Source of the DNA: OMPR01 sp965183835
Lineage (GTDB): Bacteria > Pseudomonadota > Alphaproteobacteria > Rhodobacterales > Rhodobacteraceae
Reading direction: 5' to 3'
Length of the DNA stretch: 64,000 nucleotides
Assembly (NCBI GenBank): GCA_965183835.1
Contig: CBCYME010000012.1
Location: 62,001 to 126,000 of the forward strand
Of this stretch, positions 49,820 to 59,155 are shown piece after piece. The position numbers were made by a program, and so were the translations under genes. The notes beneath the pieces are model-generated. The model ran no database searches, had not been told where the DNA came from, and worked only from the letters and a program-made list of their open reading frames with translations. Every line of letters begins with the position of its first letter. The stretch's first letter is position 1.

Positions 49820-52212
49820 TGGGGCGGGTAATTATCATTGGCGGTGGCGCGATTGGTCTGTCTCTGGCGTATCACCTGGCCCATCGCGGGGCCAAAGATG
49901 TAGTGGTGTTGGAGCGAAACCAACTGACATCCGGCACATCTTGGCACGCGGCGGGCATAGTTGGCCCCCTGCGCGCGACGCCTAACATGACCAAACTCGC
50001 CAGCTATGCGCTGGAACTGTTCCCAAAACTTGAGGCGGAAACCGGTATGGCCACTGGTTATCGCCAGACCGGAGGCTATTGGCTGGCCCGACGCCCCGAG
50101 CGTCTGGACGAGCTACACCGGATCTCCGCGTTGGGTCGGCATTTCGGACTTGATGCGCAGGTGATTGGCGCTTGCGACGTGAACGTGCCCGGGCTGGATG
50201 TTTCTAACCACGCCGGGGCTATGTGGGTTGCACAAGACGCCAACGTGAACCCGGTTGATCTGTGCATGGCCTATGCCCGCGCGGCCCGTTCTAAAGGCGT
50301 GGACATCCGCGAGAATATTCAAGTGGAACGTATTGTTACAGAGGGCGGGACCGTGCGGGGCGTCGCGCTGGCCGATGGGACAATCCTTGAAGCCGAGAGC
50401 GTCGCACTCTGTGCCGGAGCGTGGTCAAAACCTTTGGCTGAGGCGGCTGGATTAGATCTGCCGCTACAGGCTGTGGAACACATGTATGTGGTGACAGAGC
50501 CTATGCCGGGGCTGCTGGATCCCTTTCCAGTGATCCGCGATATGGACACTGGTATTTACATCAAAGGCGACGCTGGGAAACTGGTGATCGGCGGCTTTGA
50601 GCCGGATGCCAAGATCTGGGATGCGTTTGGCCCCGAAGGGGATCGTCCGTTTCTGGAAATGCCCGAAGATTGGGATCAGTTCATGCCCTTCATGGAAGCG
50701 GCGCTTGAATTGATCCCAGCGTTGGCAGAAACGGGCATTCAGCATTTCATGAACGGACCAGAGAGCTTCACCAACGACACCCGCCCCTTGGTTGGGGCGG
50801 CCCCATTTGTGAATGGGCTATACGTGGCAGCAGGCATGAATTCGGTCGGGATTATGTCATCTGCAGGCATTGGGCGCGTGTTGGCCGATTGGATGGTCGA
50901 TGGCGAAGCGCCCATGGATCTGTGGGAAGTGGATGTCGCCCGCGCCGACCCCCGTGCCGCGACGCAAGCCCATATGGCGGATCGCATGCAGGAAAGCGTC
51001 GCTGATCTGATGGGGATGCACTGGCCCTTTAAGCAACCCAAAGCGGGGCGCGGCATCAGGTGTTCCGCCCTTCACACGGCATGGGAAAACCAAGGCGCGG
51101 TTTTTGGCCTGACCGCCGGGTGGGAGCGTGGGCTGTGGTATGCACAAACAGACGCAGAACGTGCTCTGCCCTATTCGATTGGGGCACAAAGCTGGTTCCC
51201 CTTCGCCCAGCGCGAAGCCGCGAAGATGAACGACGGTGCGGTTCTGTTGGACCTATCCCCTTTTGGAAAGTTTGATGTTTCAGGCCCAGACGCCTTGAAT
51301 GCAATGAACGCCTTAGTGTGCGCCCAGATGGATGTCCCCGTTGGGCACGCAGTCTATACCCCGATGTTGAATGAACGAGGCGGTATCGAAGGCGATCTGA
51401 CCGTGACCCGATTGGATGACCAGCATTTTCGCATCACCTCGGGTGCTGCGACGCGCTGGCGGGATCTGGCGCTGCTGCGCCGCCGCTGCGCGGTCTGGGA
51501 CATCACGTTGAGTGACGTCACCGACGACGAGTGCGTTATTGGGGTTATGGGTGCAGCCGCACGGGATATCCTGACCAAGATCAGTGACGCCGACTGGATC
51601 GACTTCCCGTTCTCAACCGCGCGCGATGTGAGGATCGCCAGTGTGTCCTGCCGTGCCACGCGGATGAGTTTTGTTGGTGAACTTGGGTGGGAATTGAACA
51701 TACCTGTCAATCAATCCGATGTAATCTTTGATGCCTTGATCCAGCTGGGTGCAAAACCCATGGGCATGTATGCACTAGAGGCCTGCCGGATCGAAAAGGC
51801 GTTTCGCCATTGGGGCCATGATCTGGGGTCAGAAATCACCCCCTTGGAAGCGGGTCTTGGCTTCACGATTGACTGGAGCAAGGAATTTGTTGGCAAATCC
51901 GCACTAGAGGCCCAGCGCATCGCAGGGCTGTCTCGGCGACTATGCCTATTCCAAGTGGAGGGCGATCCGCTCATCTTGCATGACGAACCCATTCTCGAGA
52001 ACGGAACTGTCGTTGGCCTAACCACCTCGGGTGCGAAAGGCGCGCGCACGGGGCTGACGCTTTCGCTTGGAATGATCAACATCTCTCCCGGTGAAAAGCT
52101 CTCACAGACCTGCGACCGAACGTTCGAGCTAGACATTGCAGGACAAACTTATCCGGCGCGGGTCTTACCCCGTCCCCCCTATGACCCCAAAGGCGAAAGG
52201 ATGCGCGGATGA
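49819..52212 (+). CDS. GcvT-fused FAD oxidase (DMGDH/SarDH-like) 1
   Basis: A 797-residue two-part enzyme. The N-terminal DAO domain has the FAD dinucleotide motif GGGAIG (residues 8-13) and SGTSWHAAG with His43 at the position that binds FAD covalently in dimethylglycine dehydrogenase. A FAO_M linker and a C-terminal GcvT-like folate domain (about 425-790; LLDLSPFGKFDVSGPDAL, SFVGELGWELNIPV) follow. Such enzymes oxidatively demethylate N-methyl amines and hand the one-carbon unit to tetrahydrofolate. It is coupled to mttB by TGATG and to the next gene by ATGA. Confidence 0.92.
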   Translation: MGRVIIIGGGAIGLSLAYHLAHRGAKDVVVLERNQLTSGTSWHAAGIVGPLRATPNMTKLASYALELFPKLEAETGMATGYRQTGGYWLARRPERLDELHRISALGRHFGLDAQVIGACDVNVPGLDVSNHAGAMWVAQDANVNPVDLCMAYARAARSKGVDIRENIQVERIVTEGGTVRGVALADGTILEAESVALCAGAWSKPLAEAAGLDLPLQAVEHMYVVTEPMPGLLDPFPVIRDMDTGIYIKGDAGKLVIGGFEPDAKIWDAFGPEGDRPFLEMPEDWDQFMPFMEAALELIPALAETGIQHFMNGPESFTNDTRPLVGAAPFVNGLYVAAGMNSVGIMSSAGIGRVLADWMVDGEAPMDLWEVDVARADPRAATQAHMADRMQESVADLMGMHWPFKQPKAGRGIRCSALHTAWENQGAVFGLTAGWERGLWYAQTDAERALPYSIGAQSWFPFAQREAAKMNDGAVLLDLSPFGKFDVSGPDALNAMNALVCAQMDVPVGHAVYTPMLNERGGIEGDLTVTRLDDQHFRITSGAATRWRDLALLRRRCAVWDITLSDVTDDECVIGVMGAAARDILTKISDADWIDFPFSTARDVRIASVSCRATRMSFVGELGWELNIPVNQSDVIFDALIQLGAKPMGMYALEACRIEKAFRHWGHDLGSEITPLEAGLGFTIDWSKEFVGKSALEAQRIAGLSRRLCLFQVEGDPLILHDEPILENGTVVGLTTSGAKGARTGLTLSLGMINISPGEKLSQTCDRTFELDIAGQTYPARVLPRPPYDPKGERMRG

Positions 52213-54620
52213 CCGACGCTCAGGTTCTAATCATTGGTGGCGGTGCAATGGGCGTGTCGCTCATGTATCATCTGACCAAAGCCGGATGGCGTGATGTGGT
52301 GCTGGTCGAAAAGAACGATCTGACTCATGGGTCAACCTGGCACGCTGCCGGACTTTGTACACATTTCGCCCATAATCCTACGATTCAGGAACTGCGCGCC
52401 CGGTCTGTTCGTTTGTACCGGGATATCCTGCCAGAGGAGACCGGACAAAGTTGTGGCTTTCATTCCTCGGGCGCAATGCGTGTGACATCCAACCCGGATC
52501 GCATGGATGAATTTCGCCATGTTGCCGGGCTATCGGACTTTACCGGTTACCCGTTAGAGGTGCTGACCCCCGAGCGTATCGCAGAGTTGCACCCCCTTAC
52601 TGAATTGGATGGGTTGATCGGCGGGATCTATGAACCCGATGACGGCCATGTGGATCCAACACTTGCGACCAATGCGATGGCACAGGTGGCGACGCGCAAT
52701 GGGGCAAAGATAAGCCGGTACAATCCTGTCCGCTCAATCCATCGCGAAGATGGAAAATGGATCGTAGAGACGGACAAGGACACCTTTCGGGCCACTCACA
52801 TTGTCAACGCGGCGGGCACTTGGGGTTGGGAGATTGGGCATATGATGGGGTTGAATATTCCATCCGTCCCCGTGCTGCACCAATACCTGGTGACCGACAC
52901 CATTCCTGAGGTTAATGATCGTATCAATGCGGGCCTGCCCGAACTGCCAATGATCCGCGATCCAGAAGAAAGTTGGTATGTGCGCCAAGAGCGGGACGGC
53001 TTGATCCTGGGCCCCTACGAGAAAGACGCACAGGTCTGGTCGATTGACGGTGTTCCCCCTGAATTCGGCGCTGATCTGATGCCGCCTGATCTGGATCGTG
53101 TTGAGCACATTATCGAAGCTGCAATGAACCGGGTGCCCGCCCTGATGAATGGCGGTGTTAAAACCGTGGTCAATGGCCCGATCACCTTTACCCCTGATGC
53201 CAATCCCCTGATCGGCCCAGCGCATGGTTTAGACAACGCATGGCTTATCACGGGTTCCTCTATGGGTGTGATGGAGGGCGGTGGCTCTGGCTGGTTCTTG
53301 GCCCATTGGATGACACATGGTGCCCCTCCTATGGATGCCCTTGCCGTTGATAGCCGACGGTTTGGCACATGGGCGGATCGGGATTATCGCGTAGACAAGT
53401 CGATTGAGTGCTTTGGCCTACAGTTCGGTGTGCATTACCCGGGCGAAGAGCGCCCCGCAGGACGTAATAAGCGCCTGTCCCCCCTACACCAACTGATGCT
53501 GGATCGCAGGGCTGTCATGGGGGCTGCCTATGGGTGGGAGCGCCCCAATTGGTTTTCTGACACCCCCGGCGATATCGCCCACGAGAGTTTTCGCCGTCCG
53601 AACTGGTTCCCCCATGTCGCGCATGAAGTCGAGACAGTTACAACCAAGGCTGCGATTGCCGATCTTTCGGTGTTTTCAAAATTTGACGTGATTGGTCCAG
53701 ACGCGCGTGCCTTTGTCGATACACTTGGGGCCAATCGCGCCCCTGCAAATGGGCGGATCGGGCTGACCCATGTTTTAACCCCAGCCGGGGGTGTTCTGTC
53801 TGAGTTCACTGTCACCATGCTGAGCGATACACACGCTTACCTGACATCCGCAGCCGCAGCAGAGCAGATCGATCTGGATCAATTGCTGGCCCATGCGGAC
53901 GGTTTGGATGTTTCCGTCATCAACCGATGCGAAGAGATGGCCGTCATTGGCCTGATGGGACCCTTGTCCCGAGACATTCTGCGTCCCCACACAGATGCGG
54001 ACCTGGACAGTGGGTTTCCTTGGCTCACCGCGCAAACATTGGACGTTGCAGGCCACCCCGTCCGAGCGCTGCGTGTTTCGTATCTGGGTGAATTGGGGTG
54101 GGAACTGCATATGGATCGCGCCTATGCGGAACATGTGTTCCTTACTCTAGAGGCCACAGGCAAGCCGTTGGGCATGGGGTACTACGGAGCCTACGCCGCC
54201 AACGCAATGCGGTTGGAAAAAGGGTATCGCGGTTGGGGCAGTGATCTGACCACCGAACGCAGCCTGCACGAAGCCGGTTTGGGCCTGTTTGTCCGCGCCA
54301 AGGACCGTAGCTTTGTGGGCCGTGACGCCATGCTGGAACGCAAAGACAGTGAGGATCGGTGGGACATGGTTCTGCTGCAAATACACGACAGCGAGTTTGA
54401 CCCGTTCTACGCCCACTCTGTTCTGCAGGGGGACCAAGTCATCGGGATTGTGACATCTGGCGCCTATGGCCATCGCACCGACAAAACACTGGCGCTTGCC
54501 TACCTAAGGGATCGCCACGCCACCGAGGGGCTGACTGTTTCGATATTGGGGCGGAAATGCCCCGCCACGATCCTGACCAATGCCCCATTTGATCCCGACA
54601 ACACGCGCCTGAAATCCTAA
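52209..54620 (+). CDS. GcvT-fused FAD oxidase (DMGDH/SarDH-like) 2
   Basis: An 803-residue paralogue of the previous gene with the same domain order. The FAD motif GGGAMG lies at about residues 10-15, the flavin-linking His45 is in HGSTWHAAGLCTHF, and the C-terminal GcvT region contains LSVFSKFDVIGPDARAF, VSYLGELGWELHM and GYRGWGSDLTTERS. Overall similarity to its neighbour is clear but many residues differ, so two successive methyl groups, or two different substrates, are likely handled. It overlaps the upstream stop by 4 bases. Confidence 0.92.
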   Translation: MTDAQVLIIGGGAMGVSLMYHLTKAGWRDVVLVEKNDLTHGSTWHAAGLCTHFAHNPTIQELRARSVRLYRDILPEETGQSCGFHSSGAMRVTSNPDRMDEFRHVAGLSDFTGYPLEVLTPERIAELHPLTELDGLIGGIYEPDDGHVDPTLATNAMAQVATRNGAKISRYNPVRSIHREDGKWIVETDKDTFRATHIVNAAGTWGWEIGHMMGLNIPSVPVLHQYLVTDTIPEVNDRINAGLPELPMIRDPEESWYVRQERDGLILGPYEKDAQVWSIDGVPPEFGADLMPPDLDRVEHIIEAAMNRVPALMNGGVKTVVNGPITFTPDANPLIGPAHGLDNAWLITGSSMGVMEGGGSGWFLAHWMTHGAPPMDALAVDSRRFGTWADRDYRVDKSIECFGLQFGVHYPGEERPAGRNKRLSPLHQLMLDRRAVMGAAYGWERPNWFSDTPGDIAHESFRRPNWFPHVAHEVETVTTKAAIADLSVFSKFDVIGPDARAFVDTLGANRAPANGRIGLTHVLTPAGGVLSEFTVTMLSDTHAYLTSAAAAEQIDLDQLLAHADGLDVSVINRCEEMAVIGLMGPLSRDILRPHTDADLDSGFPWLTAQTLDVAGHPVRALRVSYLGELGWELHMDRAYAEHVFLTLEATGKPLGMGYYGAYAANAMRLEKGYRGWGSDLTTERSLHEAGLGLFVRAKDRSFVGRDAMLERKDSEDRWDMVLLQIHDSEFDPFYAHSVLQGDQVIGIVTSGAYGHRTDKTLALAYLRDRHATEGLTVSILGRKCPATILTNAPFDPDNTRLKS

Positions 54621-54633
54621 AGAGGAGGCTCTC

Positions 54634-55947
54634 ATGACCCACGCACCACTCCCCACCGACTGGTCCACCGAGGCCACGGCCGCCCGGCGCGACAATTTCT
54701 ATGCCGCCAGCCAGCGCAAGTTTGTACCTTTCAAAGATCCTTTGGTGTTTCAAAAGGGATCGATGCAATACCTCTGGGACGCAGAAGGTAACAAATACAC
54801 CGACCTGTTGGGAATGAACGTCTGCATCTCTGTCGGTCATTCCCACCCAACTGTAGTTGCCGCAGCCATGGCACAGGCCCAAGAGCTGACCCATTGCACC
54901 ACCATGTTCTACCACCCTACCCCCGCGCATCTTGCCGAGGATCTGGCGGCCACTATGCCCAAAGGCCATGAATGGGTTGTGCATTTCACCAACTCTGGGT
55001 CCGAGGCGGTTGATCTGGCGATGACCATGGCGCGCACCTATACGGGCAATCTTGACCTGCTCGCCTTGCGCACTGCCTACCACGGGCCAACTGCTGCGGC
55101 GCAATCGATCACTGGTATATCCGGGTGGCGCCATCCGGGCATGCCGGGCAACGTCGCCTTTGTCGCCGAGCCAAACCAGTATCGCGGTATCTTTGGCGAA
55201 AACGCCGGGGCCGCGCCCTATCTGGATGAGATCGACCGCACCATTGCAACAGCAACCAACGGACAATTGGCCGGGATGTTTGTGGAAAGCGTCCAGGGTT
55301 ACGGCGGGATCATCGAAATGCCCGACGGCTACATATCAGGCGCAGCTGAGCGGGTGCGCGCAGCAGGTGGTCTGTATATCGCGGACGAGGTGCAATCCGG
55401 CTTTGGTCGCACCGGCGATCACATGTGGGGGTTCGAAGCCGACGGCGTGGTGCCCGACGTCATCGTCATGGCCAAAGGGCTCGGCAACGGGTTCCCCATC
55501 GGGGCCGTCGTCGCAAAGAAAGAGATCGCCGCCCCTATGGCGGAAAAGTTCATGTTCCACACCTATGGGGCCAATCCGACCTCTTGTGCGGCGGGACGTG
55601 CGGTGTTGCAGATCATCCGCGAGGATAACGTACAAAACAACGCCAAAGTTGTCGGGGCCGCCCTGCTGGAGCGGCTCAAAGACCTGCAATCACGCCATGC
55701 CGCCATCGGGGATGTGCGCGGGCGCGGTCTGATGCTGGCGATTGAGATGGTCAAGGATCGCAAAACCAAAGAACCGGATCGGGAAACGACATCCGCTGTA
55801 TTTGAACATTGCCGTGCCCAGCGGCTCATCCTGTCCAAATCCGGCCCGTTCCAAAGCTCGCTGCGTATGGTGCCCCCCATGTGTCTGACACTGGAAGACG
55901 TAGATCGGGTTGCAGAGGGGTTGGATCAGGCGTTCTCTTCGCTTTGA
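54634..55947 (+). CDS. Class III aminotransferase (AGXT2-like)
   Basis: A 437-residue PLP enzyme of aminotransferase class III. Motifs are VCISVGHSHPTVVAA, FTNSGSEAVDLAMTMARTYT, YHGPTAAAQS, IADEVQSGFGRTGDHMW and the PLP Lys in VIVMAKGLGNGFPIGA. It resembles alanine-glyoxylate aminotransferase 2, which also acts on beta-amino acids and methylated arginines. AGAGGAGG lies just upstream of the ATG, 13 bases after the oxidase stop. It is the last gene of the operon; it could remove the amino group once demethylation is complete. A hairpin follows. Confidence 0.93.
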   Translation: MTHAPLPTDWSTEATAARRDNFYAASQRKFVPFKDPLVFQKGSMQYLWDAEGNKYTDLLGMNVCISVGHSHPTVVAAAMAQAQELTHCTTMFYHPTPAHLAEDLAATMPKGHEWVVHFTNSGSEAVDLAMTMARTYTGNLDLLALRTAYHGPTAAAQSITGISGWRHPGMPGNVAFVAEPNQYRGIFGENAGAAPYLDEIDRTIATATNGQLAGMFVESVQGYGGIIEMPDGYISGAAERVRAAGGLYIADEVQSGFGRTGDHMWGFEADGVVPDVIVMAKGLGNGFPIGAVVAKKEIAAPMAEKFMFHTYGANPTSCAAGRAVLQIIREDNVQNNAKVVGAALLERLKDLQSRHAAIGDVRGRGLMLAIEMVKDRKTKEPDRETTSAVFEHCRAQRLILSKSGPFQSSLRMVPPMCLTLEDVDRVAEGLDQAFSSL

Positions 55948-55971
55948 TTTACAGTGACCCTAATAGCACAC

Positions 55972-56000
55972 GCGCTCACCTAGAATTGGGTGGGCGCTTT
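55972..56000 (+). terminator. Terminator hairpin of the amine operon
   Basis: GCGCTCACC pairs with GGTGGGCGC (one G-U pair) around an 8-base loop, followed by TTT. It lies 25 bases after the aminotransferase stop. The rest of the gap to 56195 shows no gene. Confidence 0.6.
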
Positions 56001-56194
56001 GGCGAACTCACTCGGGTTGTACGAAAGTTCGAATAACCACGCCCCCTCTGTTGATCTATGTGATCCGCCAAGTGAGCCAAGTGAGATTGCGCAAAAGCCG
56101 AATGGAGCAGGTGAAACCATTTGCGTTCCTAAGCCAGACACGTCTGGATTGAAAAAAGGTGTGACAGGCGCAAAAAGACCTGTAGACAGATATT

Positions 56195-56833
56195 ATGAAT
56201 TTGGTTGAAAACTTCGTCACGCTTTGGGTTGTCATCGACCCGATTGGTACAATCCCCGTTTTCATTGCGGTCACCGCGGGCATGACGGCGAGTGCCAGAC
56301 GGTCTGCCGCACTTATGGCAACGCTCGTCAGTATGAGCGTTCTGCTTTTCTTTCTTGTGCTTGGGCAACTGCTTATTGATGCATTGGGCATCAGCCTGCT
56401 TTCGTTTCAAGTCGCCGGCGGGATCATTCTATTTCTGTTCGCTCTGACTATGATTTTCGGCGAACCGAAACAGGAAACAGACAAGAAAATGCTGAATGAG
56501 GATGAGAGCAGTCCTGCTCCGGAAAAGCCGTCACCAGCTATTTTTCCTTTGGCGGTTCCGTCTCTTGCCTCTCCGGGTGCCATGCTGGCTATTGTGCTTT
56601 TGACGGACAACAATCGTTTTTCAATCGCTGATCAGGCGGTTACGGCCGCTGTTATGTTCAGCGTGTTGGGCGTTGCTTATGTGTTCATGTTACTTGCCGA
56701 TCCGATCATCCGGATCATTGGCGATTCAGGGGCCGCAATTGTCAGCCGAGTGATGGGGATGATACTTGCCTCGGTGGCGGCCGATGCGGTCCTGTCTTCA
56801 CTCGTCGAAATACTAAACACTGGGACCTTATAG
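56195..56833 (+). CDS. MarC family integral membrane protein
   Basis: A 212-residue inner-membrane protein with six predicted helices and the MarC/UPF0056 pattern (NFVTLWVVIDPIGTIPVFIA at the start, FQVAGGIILFLFALTMIFGE, PLAVPSLASPGAMLAIVLLT). Despite its name the family has no proven drug-resistance role. It stands alone between the amine operon terminator and the convergent rpiR-like gene. No clear ribosome site precedes its ATG. Confidence 0.9.
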   Translation: MNLVENFVTLWVVIDPIGTIPVFIAVTAGMTASARRSAALMATLVSMSVLLFFLVLGQLLIDALGISLLSFQVAGGIILFLFALTMIFGEPKQETDKKMLNEDESSPAPEKPSPAIFPLAVPSLASPGAMLAIVLLTDNNRFSIADQAVTAAVMFSVLGVAYVFMLLADPIIRIIGDSGAAIVSRVMGMILASVAADAVLSSLVEILNTGTL

Positions 56834-56877
56834 CGCCAAGTTTAGGTGTGGGACGGAACAAGACTATGCCCCTTGCC

Positions 56878-57750
56878 CTAGCTCTGATTGCGGAACAATC
56901 GGGTAGAAGAGAACATCGCCTCCAACTCTTCGATCCGTTCCTTGCTTTCCTCCCAACGCGCGCCTTGCACTTCGGCAATCAACGCTTCAACGATCAGCTG
57001 CAATGCCATGGTGCTGTCCCATGACGACGGGGCCTCGACCAACCCGTTAAAGGTATAATCCGCACAGCGCGCAATTGGTGATCCCCACTGATCCGTCAGC
57101 AAAACCACCGTCACCCCACGCTCGCTGGCGATCTGAGCCAGTCTTTCCAGATGTGCCTCGTATCGGCGGATGTCAAAGATCACCAGAACCGAGGATTCAT
57201 CCATATCCAGCAAATATTGCGGCCAGACGTTTGCGGAATTGCCCAGCATTGTCACGTTGGGCCGAATGATCTGCATGTGATTAAACAGATAATCCGCGTT
57301 TGACCGGGTGATCCGCCCCCCGACCACGTACAAAGGCCGTGCCTTATCAGCCAACAACTGCGCCACGGCATCAAACATCCCGGTATCGACCCGTTCAAGC
57401 GTGTGCCGCATGTTTGTCCACACCACTTGCGCAAACCGCATCAGCGGATGCTCTGCACTGTCATCCACCATCCATGCATCGCGTTTAGAGATCGGCTTTT
57501 TGATCTGCGCCGCCACTTCTTCGCGCAGGGCGTCCTGTAGATCAGGAAACCCATCAAACCCCAGCTTGCGCGCCATTCGGATGACCGTGGGGGTTGAGAC
57601 CGTCGCAGCCGCAGCCAGCTTGGTGATGGATTGCAAACCGCCCATTGGGTAGTCTTGCAACAAAACCGAAGCCAGCTGACGCTCTGACGGGGTCAGGCCC
57701 TCGGTGTTGTCTTGAATCAATTGCTTCACGAGCTTGGTTGTCGGGGTCAC
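56878..57750 (-). CDS. RpiR-family transcriptional regulator
   Basis: A 290-residue regulator with an N-terminal HTH_6 domain (residues 1-78; LTPSERQLASVLLQDYPMGG, AATVSTPTVIRMARKLGFDG) and a C-terminal SIS sugar-isomerase-like domain (about 120-255; PLYVVGGRITRSNADYLFNH, SSVLVIFDIRRYEAHLERLA). It faces the catabolic operon beginning at 57855, and two matched palindromes lie in the gap. It is likely the local repressor; the effector is unknown. Confidence 0.92.
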   Translation of the reverse strand: MTPTTKLVKQLIQDNTEGLTPSERQLASVLLQDYPMGGLQSITKLAAAATVSTPTVIRMARKLGFDGFPDLQDALREEVAAQIKKPISKRDAWMVDDSAEHPLMRFAQVVWTNMRHTLERVDTGMFDAVAQLLADKARPLYVVGGRITRSNADYLFNHMQIIRPNVTMLGNSANVWPQYLLDMDESSVLVIFDIRRYEAHLERLAQIASERGVTVVLLTDQWGSPIARCADYTFNGLVEAPSSWDSTMALQLIVEALIAEVQGARWEESKERIEELEAMFSSTRLFRNQS

Positions 57751-57793
57751 GGCACGCCCTTTTCTTTAGCATTTGTTACAGCGTAGTCAGGTT

Positions 57794-57809
57794 TGTAGCT
57801 ATGTCTACA
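57794..57809. promoter_or_regulatory. Candidate RpiR operator 1
   Basis: TGTAG-CTATGT-CTACA is a perfect 5-base inverted repeat with 6-base spacer. It lies between the divergent rpiR-like gene and the catabolic operon, and shares its exact 16-base geometry with site 2. Confidence 0.6.
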
Positions 57810-57837
57810 GAAATTTTCTTGACAGCGCCGTGCATTC

Positions 57838-57853
57838 TGTAACCAATGCTACA
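57838..57853. promoter_or_regulatory. Candidate RpiR operator 2
   Basis: TGTAA-CCAATG-CTACA repeats the geometry of site 1 and ends 1 base before the ATG at 57855. Binding there would block transcription or initiation of the operon. Further single CTACA-like half-sites lie nearby. Confidence 0.55.
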
Positions 57854-57854
57854 T

Positions 57855-58640
57855 ATGTCTGCTACTACCGAGTCACCATTGCTACATTCTTTAGAACTGC
57901 CCGCAGCGCGTGCATTAAACATCCGTGGCCAAGCGCCTGCCCTTTTGGTTTGCGAACATGCCAGCCGATTCATTCCCGCTGCGTTGGACGGGCTTGGACT
58001 AACGGCCGAGGCCGCCAATTCACATGCCGCGTGGGATATTGGGGCGTTGGATCTGTCGGTTGAGCTGATGGGCGCGCTGGATGCGCCTTTGGTTCAATCC
58101 CGCGTCAGCCGACTGGTCTATGACTGCAATCGCCCGCCCGAGGCACCCGACGCAATCCCGTCACAAAGCGAGCGCTTTACCATTCCGGGAAACGCCAACC
58201 TGTCCGCCGATCAGCGCGCCGCACGGGTGAACGACGTATATCTCCCGTTCCATGATACCCTGAAGCTGACGCTGGACACGCGCCCTGTGCCCCCGGTGTT
58301 GATCACGATGCACAGCTTTACCCCGGTTTACAAAGGTCAAACCCGCGCGGTTGAGCTGGGCATCTTACATGACAGCGATGATCGAGCCGCGAAGGCCCTG
58401 TTGGCCGCCGCGCAGGACAGCGGGCTGAACACAGCACTGAACGAGCCCTACTCCGTCACAGACGGTGTCACACATACGTTACGTGAACATGGTCTCAATC
58501 GTGGATTGCCGAACGTTATGATCGAGGTTCGCAACGATCTGATCGCCACCCCCGCGGGTGTAAACCGCATGGCGGGGCTTTTGGCCCCGATGTTGGCGCA
58601 GGTGATTGAACAGCTGGCCCCAAGAGAGGCACAACCATGA
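57855..58640 (+). CDS. N-formylglutamate amidohydrolase family enzyme
   Basis: A 261-residue FGase-family hydrolase. LLVCEHASRFIPAAL near the N-terminus carries the conserved CEH(A)S motif, with IGALDLSVELMGALDAPLVQ, YDCNRPPEA and MHSFTPVYKGQTR following. The classical enzyme HutG removes formyl from N-formyl-Glu in His breakdown, but no other hut gene is near. In this operon it may cleave a related gamma-glutamyl or N-acyl compound; inference. An alternative start lies three codons upstream at 57846. It overlaps the TRAP small permease gene by 4 bases. Confidence 0.9.
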   Translation: MSATTESPLLHSLELPAARALNIRGQAPALLVCEHASRFIPAALDGLGLTAEAANSHAAWDIGALDLSVELMGALDAPLVQSRVSRLVYDCNRPPEAPDAIPSQSERFTIPGNANLSADQRAARVNDVYLPFHDTLKLTLDTRPVPPVLITMHSFTPVYKGQTRAVELGILHDSDDRAAKALLAAAQDSGLNTALNEPYSVTDGVTHTLREHGLNRGLPNVMIEVRNDLIATPAGVNRMAGLLAPMLAQVIEQLAPREAQP

Positions 58641-59155
58641 CATTCGCGCGTAAGTACATCACCTTCATCGATGGGATGAACCGTTTGATCGGGCGCACCG
58701 TTATGTACGGCATCTTTGTGATGATGGGCATCTTGCTGTGGTCGTCGATCTCAAAAACCTTCTTCTTGCCGTCGCTCTGGACGCTGGAAATGGCACAGTT
58801 TGCCATGGTCGCTTATTACATTCTGGGTGGACCTTATTCGATCCAGATGGGCAGCAATGTGCGCATGGACCTGCTGTATGGTGAGTGGTCCCTCAAACGG
58901 CAGGCATGGACGGATGCGATCACTGTATTCTTCCTGATCACCTATCTCTGTGTGCTGCTTTATGGTGGCTACGACAGTCTCAGCTATTCGCTGCAATACG
59001 GCGAGCGCAGCCCAACCGCTTGGCGCCCCTATTTGTGGCCCATCAAATCTATCATGTGTCTGGGCATCTTCCTGATGCTGCTCCAGGCGATATCCGAATT
59101 TCTCAAAGACATCCTGCGACTACGCGGTGAAGACATCGCGAAGGAGACCATCTGA
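58637..59155 (+). CDS. TRAP transporter small permease (DctQ family)
   Basis: A 172-residue inner-membrane subunit of normal family length with four hydrophobic segments and the conserved QMGSNVRMDLLYG motif. It begins inside the stop of the amidohydrolase gene (ATGA) and ends on the start of the large permease gene, so the three are tightly coupled. With the subunits below it forms a TRAP importer. Confidence 0.93.
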   Translation: MTFARKYITFIDGMNRLIGRTVMYGIFVMMGILLWSSISKTFFLPSLWTLEMAQFAMVAYYILGGPYSIQMGSNVRMDLLYGEWSLKRQAWTDAITVFFLITYLCVLLYGGYDSLSYSLQYGERSPTAWRPYLWPIKSIMCLGIFLMLLQAISEFLKDILRLRGEDIAKETI

